From assembly GCF_018688095.1 (NCBI RefSeq), contig NZ_CP061311.1, forward strand, positions 1,644,120-1,708,119: a DNA stretch of 64,000 nucleotides, read 5' to 3'. This document shows positions 1 through 8,859 of the stretch, piece by piece; positions within the stretch are counted from its first letter, which is position 1, and each line of letters opens with the position of its first letter. The stretch is from Polynucleobacter sp. AP-Titi-500A-B4 (GTDB taxonomy: Bacteria > Pseudomonadota > Gammaproteobacteria > Burkholderiales > Burkholderiaceae). The notes below the pieces were generated by a model that searched no databases, was not told the DNA's origin, and saw nothing but the letters and a program-made list of their open reading frames with translations. The position numbers and the translations under genes were made by a program.

Positions 1-1
1 G

Positions 2-1483
2 CGGGTAACGAGCGACATTAGGAAGGCAGTCTATTCGCACATCATTGTGCAAAGTCCAGAATTCTTTGAAACCAAGCAAAGCGGTGAGCTACTCTCACGC
101 ATCAATAACGACACCTCGATAGTGCAAATTTTAGTGGGCACTAGTGTGTCAATGGCAGTAAGAAATCTGTTCTTGCTGCTTGGCGGTATCACGATGATGT
201 TTATTACCAGCATCAAATTAACCTTAATCATTCTTGCCACACTCTTATTAACCGTACTCCCTATCATGCTGATGGGCAAAAAAGTGCGTCTGCTATCAAG
301 AAATTCTCAAGATAAGATTGCGCTATCGTCAGCGATTGCAGGAGAAAAAATCAATGCCATTCTGACTGTGCAATCTTTCGCAAACGAACAGAAAGAAATC
401 AAAGCATTTGATCAATCCATTGAAACATCCTTCATCGCCTCTATCACCCGCAGTGCAGCCAGAGGTAAGCTCACTTTTGTTGCGATTCTGTTGGGTTTTA
501 CCAGCATCATTGCTGTGCTGTGGCTTGGGGCTTATGCAGTTAGCAATAAAGAAATGTCAGGCGGCCAGCTAACGCAATTCTTTTTATATGCAGTCATCGT
601 CGCAGGCGCCATTGCCGCTCTCTCTGAAGTGCTAGGGGATGTCCAAAGAGCCATTGGTGCAAGCGAGCGGCTCTTAGAACTGCTCAGCTTCAAATCTCAG
701 GTACAAAATCCCAGAGAGCCATTCATTCCCACTCAAGTGAGCAAGCAAGCAATTAGCATTGATATCCAAAACGTCAATTTTCATTACCCATCTATCGCAA
801 CCAATGTTCTGACTGATATCTGCTTACACATTCATGCTGGTGAAAAAATTGCCATTGTGGGCCCATCGGGTTCAGGCAAGACAAGCTTGTTTAAATTAAT
901 CCAACGTTTTTATGATCCACAATCAGGAAGTATCTCGTTTGATGGGGTGGATATCAAACGCTATCAATTGGATGACTTAAGAAAACTCATCGGGGTAGTA
1001 CCCCAAGATATCAGCATCTTCTCTGAAAATGCACTCGAAAATATTCGATATGGAAAAGAGTATGCGAGTGATGAAGAAGTCATTCAAGCTTCAAAAATCG
1101 CATCCGCAGATGAATTTATAGCCAAACTACCCGATGGTTACTTTACCTATCTGGGTGATCGCGGTGTTCGACTGTCTGGCGGACAAAAACAACGTATTGC
1201 GATTGCTAGAGCTTTACTAAAAGATCCTCCAATTCTTTTATTGGATGAAGCCACGAGCGCATTAGATGCTGAGTCAGAAAGACTAGTGCAGCAAGCGCTT
1301 GAAGTAGCAATGAAAGGACGAACCACTATTGTGATTGCACATCGACTGGCGACTGTGAAGAAAGCTGACAGGATTGTAGTGATTGAAGATGGTCGCATTG
1401 TTGAGATCGGTGACCATGCTAGTCTTGTCAATAACAAAGGACTGTACTCACACTTAGCTAAATTACAATTTACTGATGCCTGA
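2..1483 (+). CDS. ABC exporter, fused permease-ATPase (5' end outside window)
   Basis: Half-transporter of the MsbA/LmrA-like exporter class, with a membrane domain followed by an ATPase domain. The frame is open to the left edge: codons before the GTG at 47 read RVTSDIRKAVYSH, which fits the usual exporter sequence ahead of the FFE motif. The gene therefore starts upstream and 493 residues are visible. Walker A GPSGSGKT lies at 860-883, the Q-loop reads VPQD, the signature LSGGQ is at 1172-1186, Walker B ILLLDEATSALD is near 1231-1266 and the switch His is in IAHRL near 1339. All ATPase motifs are intact, so it should be functional as a homodimer. The substrate cannot be told. Its last codons overlap the start of hemF by 8 bases, suggesting translational coupling. 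Confidence 0.93.
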   Translation, partial: RVTSDIRKAVYSHIIVQSPEFFETKQSGELLSRINNDTSIVQILVGTSVSMAVRNLFLLLGGITMMFITSIKLTLIILATLLLTVLPIMLMGKKVRLLSRNSQDKIALSSAIAGEKINAILTVQSFANEQKEIKAFDQSIETSFIASITRSAARGKLTFVAILLGFTSIIAVLWLGAYAVSNKEMSGGQLTQFFLYAVIVAGAIAALSEVLGDVQRAIGASERLLELLSFKSQVQNPREPFIPTQVSKQAISIDIQNVNFHYPSIATNVLTDICLHIHAGEKIAIVGPSGSGKTSLFKLIQRFYDPQSGSISFDGVDIKRYQLDDLRKLIGVVPQDISIFSENALENIRYGKEYASDEEVIQASKIASADEFIAKLPDGYFTYLGDRGVRLSGGQKQRIAIARALLKDPPILLLDEATSALDAESERLVQQALEVAMKGRTTIVIAHRLATVKKADRIVVIEDGRIVEIGDHASLVNNKGLYSHLAKLQFTDA

Positions 1484-2429
1484 TCTTCAACACTCCCATA
1501 CCCCAATCGACATCACTGCCCTTAAGGACTATTTCTTAGGACTGCAAGATCGTATTACTAGTGCCATGAGTGCTTTAGATGGCAAAGCCTTTGTGGCGGA
1601 TGAGTGGCATAAGCCAGAAGAGAGCAAACTCAAAGGCTATGGTCGTACGTGCACTTTGGATGGTGGCAATATCCTGGAAAAAGGGGGAGTAGGCTTTTCG
1701 CATGTACGGGGTGATCAAATGCCCCCATCAGCCTCCCATCACCGCCCTGAAGTGGCCGGTCGCCGTTTTGAAGCGCTGGGGGTCTCTTTAGTCTTTCATC
1801 CTCATAATCCCAACGTTCCCACCACCCATATGAATGTGCGCTGCTTTATTGCCCAAGCAGAGGGCAAAGAGCCGGTTTGGTGGTTTGGCGGTGGCTTTGA
1901 TCTAACTCCCTACTATGGCGTAGATCAAGACTGTCAGCATTTTCATCAAAGTGCTAAAGAGGCTTTAGATCCATTTGGAGAACCACTCTATCCACGCTTT
2001 AAACAGTGGTGTGACGAGTACTTTTACTTAAAGCATCGTGAGGAGCCTAGAGGGATTGGCGGAGTCTTTTTTGACGACTTTAATGAGCTAGGCTTTGAGC
2101 AAAGCTTTGCCATGACGAGAGCTGTCGGTGATGCTTTTATCAAGGCTTACCTGCCGATTATGCAGCGGCGCTATCAAGACCCTTTTACCCCCGAACAAAA
2201 AGCCTTTCAGGAATATCGCCGGGGGCGCTATGTCGAGTACAACCTCTTATTTGATCGAGGCACCATCTTTGGTCTGCACTCGGGGGGTCGTACTGAATCA
2301 ATCCTCATGTCGATGCCTCCTGTAGTGCAGTGGTGGTACAACTATCAGCCCCAGCCTGGGACACCAGAAGCCAAGCTTTATGACTATTACCTCAAGCCGC
2401 GGGATTGGTTGGGCTCACCTGCAGTCTAA
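1476..2429 (+). CDS. hemF: Oxygen-dependent coproporphyrinogen III oxidase
   Basis: Converts coproporphyrinogen III to protoporphyrinogen IX with oxygen in haem biosynthesis, in the cytoplasm. The 317-residue length is normal for HemF. Family stretches are visible: the N-terminal EKGGVGFSHVRG region, the THMNVRCF strand, the WWFGGGFDLTPYY motif and the late GRYVEYNLLFDRGT motif followed by a glycine-rich ESILMSMPP segment. The start overlaps the upstream ABC exporter by 8 bases, so the two are probably co-transcribed. The next genes encode a haem-containing bd-type oxidase, which makes a haem/respiration neighbourhood. Confidence 0.96.
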   Translation: MPDLQHSHTPIDITALKDYFLGLQDRITSAMSALDGKAFVADEWHKPEESKLKGYGRTCTLDGGNILEKGGVGFSHVRGDQMPPSASHHRPEVAGRRFEALGVSLVFHPHNPNVPTTHMNVRCFIAQAEGKEPVWWFGGGFDLTPYYGVDQDCQHFHQSAKEALDPFGEPLYPRFKQWCDEYFYLKHREEPRGIGGVFFDDFNELGFEQSFAMTRAVGDAFIKAYLPIMQRRYQDPFTPEQKAFQEYRRGRYVEYNLLFDRGTIFGLHSGGRTESILMSMPPVVQWWYNYQPQPGTPEAKLYDYYLKPRDWLGSPAV

Positions 2430-2460
2430 AACGGCTTGATCCTAAAAAGCGTCGTTTTTT
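2428..2460 (+). terminator. Probable rho-independent terminator after hemF
   Basis: An imperfect stem begins in the hemF stop codon (AAAACG pairing with CGTTTT, inner GCTT with AAGC, with a small bulge) and runs into six T residues. It lies just before the cydA promoter region. The bulge makes it only moderately convincing. Confidence 0.55.
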
Positions 2461-2574
2461 GAGCTCAGGATTCGGTTATCACTTAGCTTGGCGTGGAATT
2501 GAGCAAGCCTCTGCAACAAATGGCTTTTAGGGCTACCATTAAGGTTAACCCTAACCCCCCGACCGGGAATTACC

Positions 2575-3930
2575 ATGTTCGACCCAATGCTCTTAAGCCG
2601 AATTCAATTCGGCGCCAATATCACTTTTCACATTCTTTTTCCCACTATCTCGATTGCATTGGGCTGGTTTCTTTTTTACTTCAAGATCCAATTTAATCGC
2701 ACAGGGGATTCCACCTGGAATCAGGCGTACCAGTTTTGGGTAAAGATTTTTGCACTCACTTTCGCATTGGGCGTTGTCAGTGGCATCACGATGAGTTTTC
2801 AGTTTGGTACCAATTGGCCAGGTTATATGAAAACCATTGGTAATATCGCTGGCCCCCTCTTGGCCTATGAGGTACTCACTGCATTTTTCTTAGAGGCAAC
2901 TTTCTTAGGCGTGATGCTCTTTGGCAGCAAACGTGTTTCACCTCGCGTACATACCATTGCAACCTTTCTTGTAGCCTTTGGCACTACGCTGTCCGCTTTT
3001 TGGATCATCGTACTCAATTCCTGGATGCAAACTCCACAAGGTTTCGAGATGATTGATGGTCAGGCTCATGCTCTTGATTGGTTTGCCATCGTCTTTAATC
3101 CTTCAATGCCTTATCGCTTGGCGCACATGATGACTGCGGCATTTATTACCGTCGCGTTTTTACTTGCGGGCATTTCTGCATACAGACACTTGAGGGGTAG
3201 CAAATCTTTAGCTAATCGCTCAGTCTTAAAAATGGCCATCACAACTGCGGCTATATTGATGCCGATTCAAATCGTGTTGGGCGATTTACATGGTCTGAAT
3301 ACAATGCAGCACCAACCGGCCAAACTTGCTGCGATGGAGGGTATTTGGGAGTCAGGATCAGGCGTGCCTGCGGTGATATTTGCGATCCCAGACCAAAAAA
3401 CCCAAAGCAATCTTTATGAAATCAGTATTCCTAAATTAGCCTCTTTTTACTTAACCCATCACTGGGATGGTGAAGTGAAGGGATTAAAAGATTTCCCAAA
3501 CAAGATACCTCCCGTAGCGCCAGTATTTTTTGCATTTCGCATCATGGTTGGTGTTGGCGTATTAATGCTCTTAGTTTCCTGGTTGGCGCGTTGGCAAATC
3601 TATAAAACGCAAGATATCAAACCATGGATGGCTAAGATATTAGTGGGTATGACTTTCTCAGGGTGGATTGCTGTAGTTGCGGGCTGGTATGTCACTGAGA
3701 TTGGTAGGCAGCCTTACATTGTCACGGGCGTACTCACCACTGCAGAGGCTGCGACTACAATTTCTGGAGGCATTGTCCTCAGCAGCTTGCTAATGTACCT
3801 TTTCTTATATATCTCCTTAATTATTGCTTATATTGGAGTAGTGTTCTATCTGGCCCGTGAAGGTGATAAGCCTGCTATTGCACAGGACGCCTACTCTGCC
3901 AATACTTACGGCTCAGCGGTAAAAAATTGA
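2575..3930 (+). CDS. cydA: Cytochrome bd-type quinol oxidase subunit I
   Basis: Catalytic haem subunit of a bd-type (cyanide-insensitive-like) terminal oxidase in the inner membrane, which oxidises quinol and reduces oxygen. At 451 residues it is shorter than E. coli CydA (about 520), consistent with the short Q-loop subclass. The N-terminal helix carries the haem-ligand His in ANITFHILFP (about residue 19), a second conserved His lies in YRLAHMMTAAF, and the diagnostic GRQPY motif is near residues 377-381. Many membrane helices are visible. cydB follows after one base, so the two form an operon. No small CydX-like ORF was seen after cydB. Confidence 0.95.
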   Translation: MFDPMLLSRIQFGANITFHILFPTISIALGWFLFYFKIQFNRTGDSTWNQAYQFWVKIFALTFALGVVSGITMSFQFGTNWPGYMKTIGNIAGPLLAYEVLTAFFLEATFLGVMLFGSKRVSPRVHTIATFLVAFGTTLSAFWIIVLNSWMQTPQGFEMIDGQAHALDWFAIVFNPSMPYRLAHMMTAAFITVAFLLAGISAYRHLRGSKSLANRSVLKMAITTAAILMPIQIVLGDLHGLNTMQHQPAKLAAMEGIWESGSGVPAVIFAIPDQKTQSNLYEISIPKLASFYLTHHWDGEVKGLKDFPNKIPPVAPVFFAFRIMVGVGVLMLLVSWLARWQIYKTQDIKPWMAKILVGMTFSGWIAVVAGWYVTEIGRQPYIVTGVLTTAEAATTISGGIVLSSLLMYLFLYISLIIAYIGVVFYLAREGDKPAIAQDAYSANTYGSAVKN

Positions 3931-3931
3931 G

Positions 3932-4957
3932 ATGATTGCACCAATCATTCCGGATATCAGCCAAGCCTCAGGCTGGTTACCACTATTTTTCTTGGTAGCC
4001 ATGGGTATCGCCGTACTGTCTTATGTGGTCCTTGATGGTTATGACCTAGGCGTCGGCATTCTGCTCCATCAAGCGACGGATGATGAGAAAGACATGATGA
4101 TCTCTTCTATTGGCCCCTTTTGGGATGCTAATGAAACATGGTTAGTGTTGGGGGTTGGATTATTACTCGTTGCCTTTCCCTTAGCGCATGGAATTATTTT
4201 GACCGAGTTATATATTCCGGTTGCCATCATGCTCGCGGGATTGATTTTGCGGGGAGTATCTTTTGATTTCCGCGTGAAGGTTCAGTCACATCAAAAGCCA
4301 CTTTGGAACTTTCTGTTTTACTTAGGCAGCCTGATTGCATCCATTGCTCAGGGCGTGATGATTGGTCGCCATATTGTTGGATTTGACGCTGGTCTGCTGG
4401 GATGGCTTTTTGCCTTCATCGTTGGCGCTTGCGTTCCTGCAGGTTATGCGCTGCTTGGCTCAACCTGGCTCATCATGAAGTCAGAAGGCGACCTACAAAC
4501 CAAAGCAATCCGCTGGGCAAGAATGAGTTTAGGTTTTACGGCTCTTGGCATTGGGCTCATCTCGATCACTACACCCTTTTTTAGCCCTGAAATTATGGGC
4601 AAGTGGTTTTCGATGCCAAATCTGATCTACTTATCTCCAATCCCAATTGCCACCCTATTACTTTTTATCGTGATAGAGCGCACGCTTCATAAGCTGACCT
4701 TAAATCCGCACCAAAAAATATGGCTGCCTTTTGTGGCTAGCGTTGCAATCTACTGGCTGGCGTTTTTTGGAATTGCCTACAGTCTTTTTCCCTACATCAT
4801 CGTGAATCAAATGACGATTTGGCAAGCTGCGGCTTCTACTGAATCGCTTTGGCTGATTTTTTGGGGGACAGTATTTGTATTACCTGCAATTCTGATTTAT
4901 ACGCTCTACTCTTATAGAGTGTTTTGGGGGAAAACGGTTCCCATGAGCTATTACTGA
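3932..4957 (+). CDS. cydB: Cytochrome bd-type quinol oxidase subunit II
   Basis: Second membrane subunit of the bd-type oxidase encoded just upstream. It is 341 residues with about eight or nine hydrophobic helices. Typical CydB features are the LDGYDLGVGIL motif in the first helix (about residues 35-45), GPFWDANETWLV after it, and RGVSFDFR in the next loop. It is the last recognisable core gene before the accessory region, and a degenerate copy of the island boundary repeat begins about 28 bases after its stop. Confidence 0.95.
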   Translation: MIAPIIPDISQASGWLPLFFLVAMGIAVLSYVVLDGYDLGVGILLHQATDDEKDMMISSIGPFWDANETWLVLGVGLLLVAFPLAHGIILTELYIPVAIMLAGLILRGVSFDFRVKVQSHQKPLWNFLFYLGSLIASIAQGVMIGRHIVGFDAGLLGWLFAFIVGACVPAGYALLGSTWLIMKSEGDLQTKAIRWARMSLGFTALGIGLISITTPFFSPEIMGKWFSMPNLIYLSPIPIATLLLFIVIERTLHKLTLNPHQKIWLPFVASVAIYWLAFFGIAYSLFPYIIVNQMTIWQAAASTESLWLIFWGTVFVLPAILIYTLYSYRVFWGKTVPMSYY

Positions 4958-4984
4958 GATACCTCAGAACGATTATTAAAAAAG

Positions 4985-5037
4985 CGCTCTGCGCTTAGTG
5001 AGTATCGGTGTGCAAGTAAATGTGTAGTGAGATTTAC
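4985..5037. repeat. Degenerate island-boundary repeat (copy A)
   Basis: Contains GCTCTGCG followed 15 bases later by TCGGTGTGCAAGTAAATGTG and a further TGTGTAGTGAGATTTA-like stretch. The two boundary repeats at 8893-8943 and 18757-18807 have GCTCTGCG and TCGGTGTG at almost the same spacing. The exact anticodon-loop core is not present. It lies between cydB and the first accessory gene, so it may mark the outer end of the island. Confidence 0.5.
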
Positions 5038-5043
5038 TGAAAT

Positions 5044-6156
5044 TTACTTCGCAGCATCTTTTGCCAACCGAAAACCTAAATGCGACATTGGGCTAAATGG
5101 ATCTGCCCCTCGGCGTGCGCTTGGACGATAGGATTGGCAATAATCTTCGTTGCATAAAAATGATCCGCCACGAATAGCTCTTTTTGGAGCATTAGGTGGA
5201 ACGCCATAATCATCAGGATCATAAGAATCACTGGGCCCTTGGGGATTAATGATCATACTATCGCCATATTGTTTTGCCTGCATCGCAAAGTAATCTGCAC
5301 GGTACCAATCAGCAACCCACTGCCAAGCATTACCAGTCATATCAAATAGACCATAACCATTTTGAGGAAAGGTTCCGGCTGAACTTGTACCCATTGCACC
5401 ACCAGCCTTAGGACTAATTACCGGGAAAGCCTGCTTCTTCACATCCCAAATATTGGCTGGTAATTTTCCTTCTTGCTCTAGCTGATCACCCCAGACATAA
5501 GTAGCCTGATTTAAACCGCCACGAGCAGCAAATTCCCACTCTGCCTCTGTAGGCAATCGTTTGCCTGCCCATTTAGCATAGGCTAAAGCATCTTCATAAC
5601 TCACTTGAACAACGGGATGATTTCCTTTGCCATCAATATTGCTATTGGGTCCGCTTGGATGCTTCCAATTTGCGCCGGGAACATATGCCCACCATTGTGA
5701 GTAATCATTGAGATTCACTTTAGCTTTCGTGCCAACAAAAACCATAGCGCCAGGAACCATGACTGAAGCAGGTGGCTTAGGAGTTCCCAGCGGAAGTTGA
5801 ACACGAATTGTTTCCCAATCAGGAACTTGTTCTGCAGTCGTTTTGTAATTCGTCTCTTTAACAAATTGTCCAAATTGATCATTGGTGACGTGAGTAGTGT
5901 CCATCCAAAAACCAGATACCTTCACCTTATGAGTAGGCCTTTCATTCGCTTGAGATTTCTTGTGATCACTGCCCATTAAAAATTCACCGCCAGGAATCCA
6001 TGCCATTCCTTTGGGGCCGTTAACACCATCGCCAAGGCGGATTTCTAGAATCGCTTGCTGGGGTTTTGAAAAGAACCCGCTCCAAATGAAATAAGAGCAC
6101 AACACCATTACTAATAGCGCCACTACAAATAATGTCTTGCGCTGCATTAATTTCAT
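5044..6156 (-). CDS. Formylglycine-generating enzyme, membrane-anchored
   Basis: FGE-sulfatase (SUMF1) family protein expected to oxidise the sulfatase active-site cysteine to formylglycine. Residues 9-28 form one hydrophobic anchor, so the 340-residue catalytic part should face the periplasm. Family motifs are present: MVPGGEF-like IPGGEFLMGS, GANWKHPSGP, HPVVQVSYEDA, GKRLPTEAEWEFAARGG, GNAWQWVADW and C-terminal LGFRLA. Both cysteines that define true FGE are present (C335 and C340 in GGSFLCNEDYC), which separates it from EgtB- or PvdO-type relatives. It starts 4 bases after the outer-membrane gene and is the last gene of a three-gene operon with the sulfatase. An AGGAAA ribosome site precedes the ATG. 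Confidence 0.9.
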   Translation of the reverse strand: MKLMQRKTLFVVALLVMVLCSYFIWSGFFSKPQQAILEIRLGDGVNGPKGMAWIPGGEFLMGSDHKKSQANERPTHKVKVSGFWMDTTHVTNDQFGQFVKETNYKTTAEQVPDWETIRVQLPLGTPKPPASVMVPGAMVFVGTKAKVNLNDYSQWWAYVPGANWKHPSGPNSNIDGKGNHPVVQVSYEDALAYAKWAGKRLPTEAEWEFAARGGLNQATYVWGDQLEQEGKLPANIWDVKKQAFPVISPKAGGAMGTSSAGTFPQNGYGLFDMTGNAWQWVADWYRADYFAMQAKQYGDSMIINPQGPSDSYDPDDYGVPPNAPKRAIRGGSFLCNEDYCQSYRPSARRGADPFSPMSHLGFRLAKDAAK

Positions 6157-6160
6157 ATTG

Positions 6161-7129
6161 CTATTTTCCTAATGGGATGCTGATGGTCGCAATCGTTGCA
6201 TACCCTTCAACCCGATTTTGCGCCCAAAACTCTTTATAGGCTCGTAAGTTGATGTACGCCTGATTTTTGCCAATGTTAAACAGGTATCCAATTTGCGGCC
6301 CGACCGCTGCTATGCGGGATTTAAAGGCGCCGACTCTATCTCCACTTCCTGAGTCTGCCGTTAGCTGGTAATAGCCATATCCTGCAATACCCACTTGCCA
6401 GTTTTGCGACACAAATTGGGAGACAGACCAGTCTAGGTGTGAATCAATGCCATTCTTGTAATTGGTTTGAGTATTCATCCAGTTATAAGTTGCGCCTAGT
6501 ACTCCAGAAAATTCTAGGCCTGTAGTGTTATTGAGATAGGTATAGCCGCCACCTGCATCCATCGCTGCATGCCCAATACCAATACTGGATAAGCTAGTTG
6601 AGCTATAGGCGCCCACTGGAATATCACCCGTAATATAAGTCTTGAAATTATTATTTCCTTGGTTCCAGGTCAAGCTAGCCAATGGATAGATATCAGTACT
6701 TCCATTGCTAGTATTTGAGCGATTCAATTGTGTACTTGGATTAACAACGCTTACTGAAGCAGAAGTGGTATTGGTGCCTGGACCCCAACCTACTCCGATA
6801 TAGGGCTGCCCACCGAGAATTTTTTCTTCGGCCACATACCCCAACTGCATCAAAACCAATGACTCACGAGCGCTTAAGCCAGCATTCAGACTGGTGCCAT
6901 GTTGAAATGTTTTTGACTTATCTGCGTTACCGCTATACACATACGGCATTGCTACTAGAGACCATCCCGTTGCCATAGGAACTGCGGCCATACTGGCATA
7001 TTGACCAGACATCCAAAAGGGAACGCCACCTTCATCTGCCAATACTAATTGTGATGAAAATAAGCTCATTGAAATCAAAAGCAGTTTAGAAAAAATTCCT
7101 AAACTTCTTTTGCAAAGCTGACTACGCAC
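6161..7129 (-). CDS. Outer-membrane channel-like protein (phenol MetA-pathway/SphA-type family)
   Basis: A 322-residue exported protein with a Sec signal peptide (hydrophobic stretch ending in VLADEGG, about residues 15-33) and a mature part of alternating aromatic strands typical of a beta-barrel. Motifs such as GGVPFWMSGQYASMAA, FQHGTSLNAG and a C-terminal strand ATISIPLGK fit the family annotated as transporters in aromatic-degradation operons (Phenol_MetA_deg). The start is a GTG with GAGGT about nine bases upstream. It lies between the sulfatase and the FGE, so it may import the sulfated substrate or release product; that role is inferred from position only. Confidence 0.7.
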   Translation of the reverse strand: MRSQLCKRSLGIFSKLLLISMSLFSSQLVLADEGGVPFWMSGQYASMAAVPMATGWSLVAMPYVYSGNADKSKTFQHGTSLNAGLSARESLVLMQLGYVAEEKILGGQPYIGVGWGPGTNTTSASVSVVNPSTQLNRSNTSNGSTDIYPLASLTWNQGNNNFKTYITGDIPVGAYSSTSLSSIGIGHAAMDAGGGYTYLNNTTGLEFSGVLGATYNWMNTQTNYKNGIDSHLDWSVSQFVSQNWQVGIAGYGYYQLTADSGSGDRVGAFKSRIAAVGPQIGYLFNIGKNQAYINLRAYKEFWAQNRVEGYATIATISIPLGK

Positions 7130-7142
7130 AGAATATTACCTC

Positions 7143-8660
7143 TTAACGCTGACTAAAGTTGGTTAAATTAGCAGGCGGAGGATTGGGGAACTTCTTAACC
7201 GAGGCAAGATACTCTTGAATTAATTTGAAAGCATTCACTGAAATTGATTCGTAATTTACTAATTGTAAATCTTCATGCGGATCCATTTCGATGTTATAAA
7301 TCTTTGGGTAGTACATTGGAACTGAGTTAGCAGCTATACCGCCAAGCATTTGCTGTCCAGTGCCTGTACGATTCATATCTCTAAAATACATTCTCCACTG
7401 CTTCCAGCGAACTGCCACTAAATCTGCGCCAATAAATGAAATTAAAGATTCGCGATTACCTGTTTTACTCTTACCAGTAAGCATGTCTAATTGATTAACG
7501 CCATCAATGGCTCGATCTGTTGGTAGCTTAGCGCCTAAGATAGCGGCAAAGGTTGGCATAAAGTCCATGGTCGAAAACATGGAATATGAAGTGGTATTTG
7601 GGGCGATATGACCAGGCCAGCGAATAAAGCAAAAAGTCCGAACAGCGCCTTCAGTAGCCTCGCCTAGATCCCCTCGAAATGGGCCATTTGATCCCATGTC
7701 GGGAGCACCAAGACCCAATCGGTCATAGGTCATCATGTATTGTCCAGTACTACCATTATCAGAGGCAAAAACCAAAATTGTGTTGTCCTCAATATTCATT
7801 TCTTTGAGTGCATCCATGATTTGGCCAACGTGATAATCGCCTTCCATCAATTTGTCTCCATACTGACCAATGCGAGACTTTCCAGCGAACTGCTTTGAAG
7901 AAAGATTCGGTGAGTGACCCATCGAGAATGGAAGATACAAGAAGAATGGCTTACCAGCTGCATTTTCCTGCTTCATGAATGCAATTGATTTTTCAGTCAA
8001 TTCATTATCAATCTCTGCTCTGACTTCCATCGTAAATGGCTTCACACGCTGTAGCGGTCCATTTCCTTTTTGCTGGCTAATCCAAGGACCCTTTTCATAT
8101 AAAACTTTTTCGGATACATTTGGATAAGAGTGTGTTTGTATAGCTTGTGCAACGTAGGTGGCAGAGTCCCAAGAGACATCCGGTGGTAAACCGTAATACT
8201 GATCAAACCCATGAGCGCCAGGTAAGCTCTGCGGTGATGCGCCTAAATGCCATTTTCCAAAAATTGCGGTTGCATAACCTGCATCTTTGAACAATTTACC
8301 CATTGTGTAGGCCTTGCCTGGCAAGGTACTAGGAGTACCTGTCTCAGCAACCAGTGACAAACCATTACGAATGGAGTATTGACCCGTCATCAATGCAGCA
8401 CGAGATGGTGTACATGCTGGCTCTACCAAATACTGGGTCAGCTTCACCCCACTCTTGGCTAATTCTTCAGTGCGTGGTGTAGGAGCGCCTCGTAACTCGC
8501 CACCACCATAAGGCCCCATGTCGCCATAGCCTACGTTATCCGCAAGAATGAAAACAACGTTTGGTTTCTTTTGGTTTGCTGAAGAGGTTTGCTGCGCAAA
8601 TACTACAGGCGCAGAAATTGAAATAGCTAACATTCCAATCAGCATTCGTTTTAAAAACAT
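7143..8660 (-). CDS. Periplasmic arylsulfatase-type sulfatase (Cys-type)
   Basis: Type I sulfatase that hydrolyses sulfate esters after its cysteine is converted to formylglycine. The signature CTPSRAALMTGQ starts at C83. Metal-site motifs ILADNVGYGD (an Asn where many family members have a second Asp) and FASDNGS, and the active-site His in MGHSPN, are visible. I chose the ATG at 8660, which follows GGAG by six bases and gives a signal peptide ending near VVFAQQ; an ATG 15 bases upstream is possible. The FGE two genes downstream provides the needed maturation. The substrate is unknown. Confidence 0.92.
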   Translation of the reverse strand: MFLKRMLIGMLAISISAPVVFAQQTSSANQKKPNVVFILADNVGYGDMGPYGGGELRGAPTPRTEELAKSGVKLTQYLVEPACTPSRAALMTGQYSIRNGLSLVAETGTPSTLPGKAYTMGKLFKDAGYATAIFGKWHLGASPQSLPGAHGFDQYYGLPPDVSWDSATYVAQAIQTHSYPNVSEKVLYEKGPWISQQKGNGPLQRVKPFTMEVRAEIDNELTEKSIAFMKQENAAGKPFFLYLPFSMGHSPNLSSKQFAGKSRIGQYGDKLMEGDYHVGQIMDALKEMNIEDNTILVFASDNGSTGQYMMTYDRLGLGAPDMGSNGPFRGDLGEATEGAVRTFCFIRWPGHIAPNTTSYSMFSTMDFMPTFAAILGAKLPTDRAIDGVNQLDMLTGKSKTGNRESLISFIGADLVAVRWKQWRMYFRDMNRTGTGQQMLGGIAANSVPMYYPKIYNIEMDPHEDLQLVNYESISVNAFKLIQEYLASVKKFPNPPPANLTNFSQR

Positions 8661-8774
8661 CTCAGTCTCCAACATTTTTGTTTTTTGGGTAAAGGGCTGA
8701 AATACTTGTCATTTGAGCCATTAAAGGAATTAACTATAACAATACTTTATTGAATAAATAATCTAATTCCTATA

Positions 8775-8807
8775 AGACAAAACCCCCACCATTGCTGATG
8801 AGGGTTT
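8775..8807 (-). terminator. tRNA terminator copy beside the tRNA 3' fragment
   Basis: Leftward hairpin: AAACCCTCA-type stem with GGTGGGGGTTT, ending in T-rich sequence. It is nearly the same as the terminator of the complete tRNA gene at 37246-37273 but has two changes in one arm. Its position directly after the tRNA 3' fragment shows that the duplicated block includes tRNA end plus terminator. Confidence 0.7.
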
Positions 8808-8814
8808 GCTTTTC

Positions 8815-8859
8815 TGGTGGGCCCACCAGGACTTGAACCTGGGACCAAAGGATTATGAG
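8815..8859 (-). pseudogene. tRNA-Ile2(CAU) 3' fragment
   Basis: Read leftward, this is the anticodon loop CTCATAA, the 3' anticodon strand TCCTT, a complete T-arm, the acceptor strand TGGGCCC and an encoded CCA end. Its first 40 forward bases (8815-8854) are identical to exon 2 of the complete tRNA at 37281-37320. The 5' half is absent: upstream sequence is GATATCTGCT instead of the D-arm. It is the displaced 3' half expected at the far end of an element inserted at the anticodon loop. Confidence 0.9.

Noticed and set aside
4943..4947. ATGAG at the end of cydB as a recombination core
   Set aside because: It is only five bases, lies inside a conserved coding region and has different spacing to the nearby repeat.
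8815..8859. A second functional tRNA gene
   Set aside because: The D-arm and acceptor 5' strand are missing; only the 3' half and anticodon loop are present.
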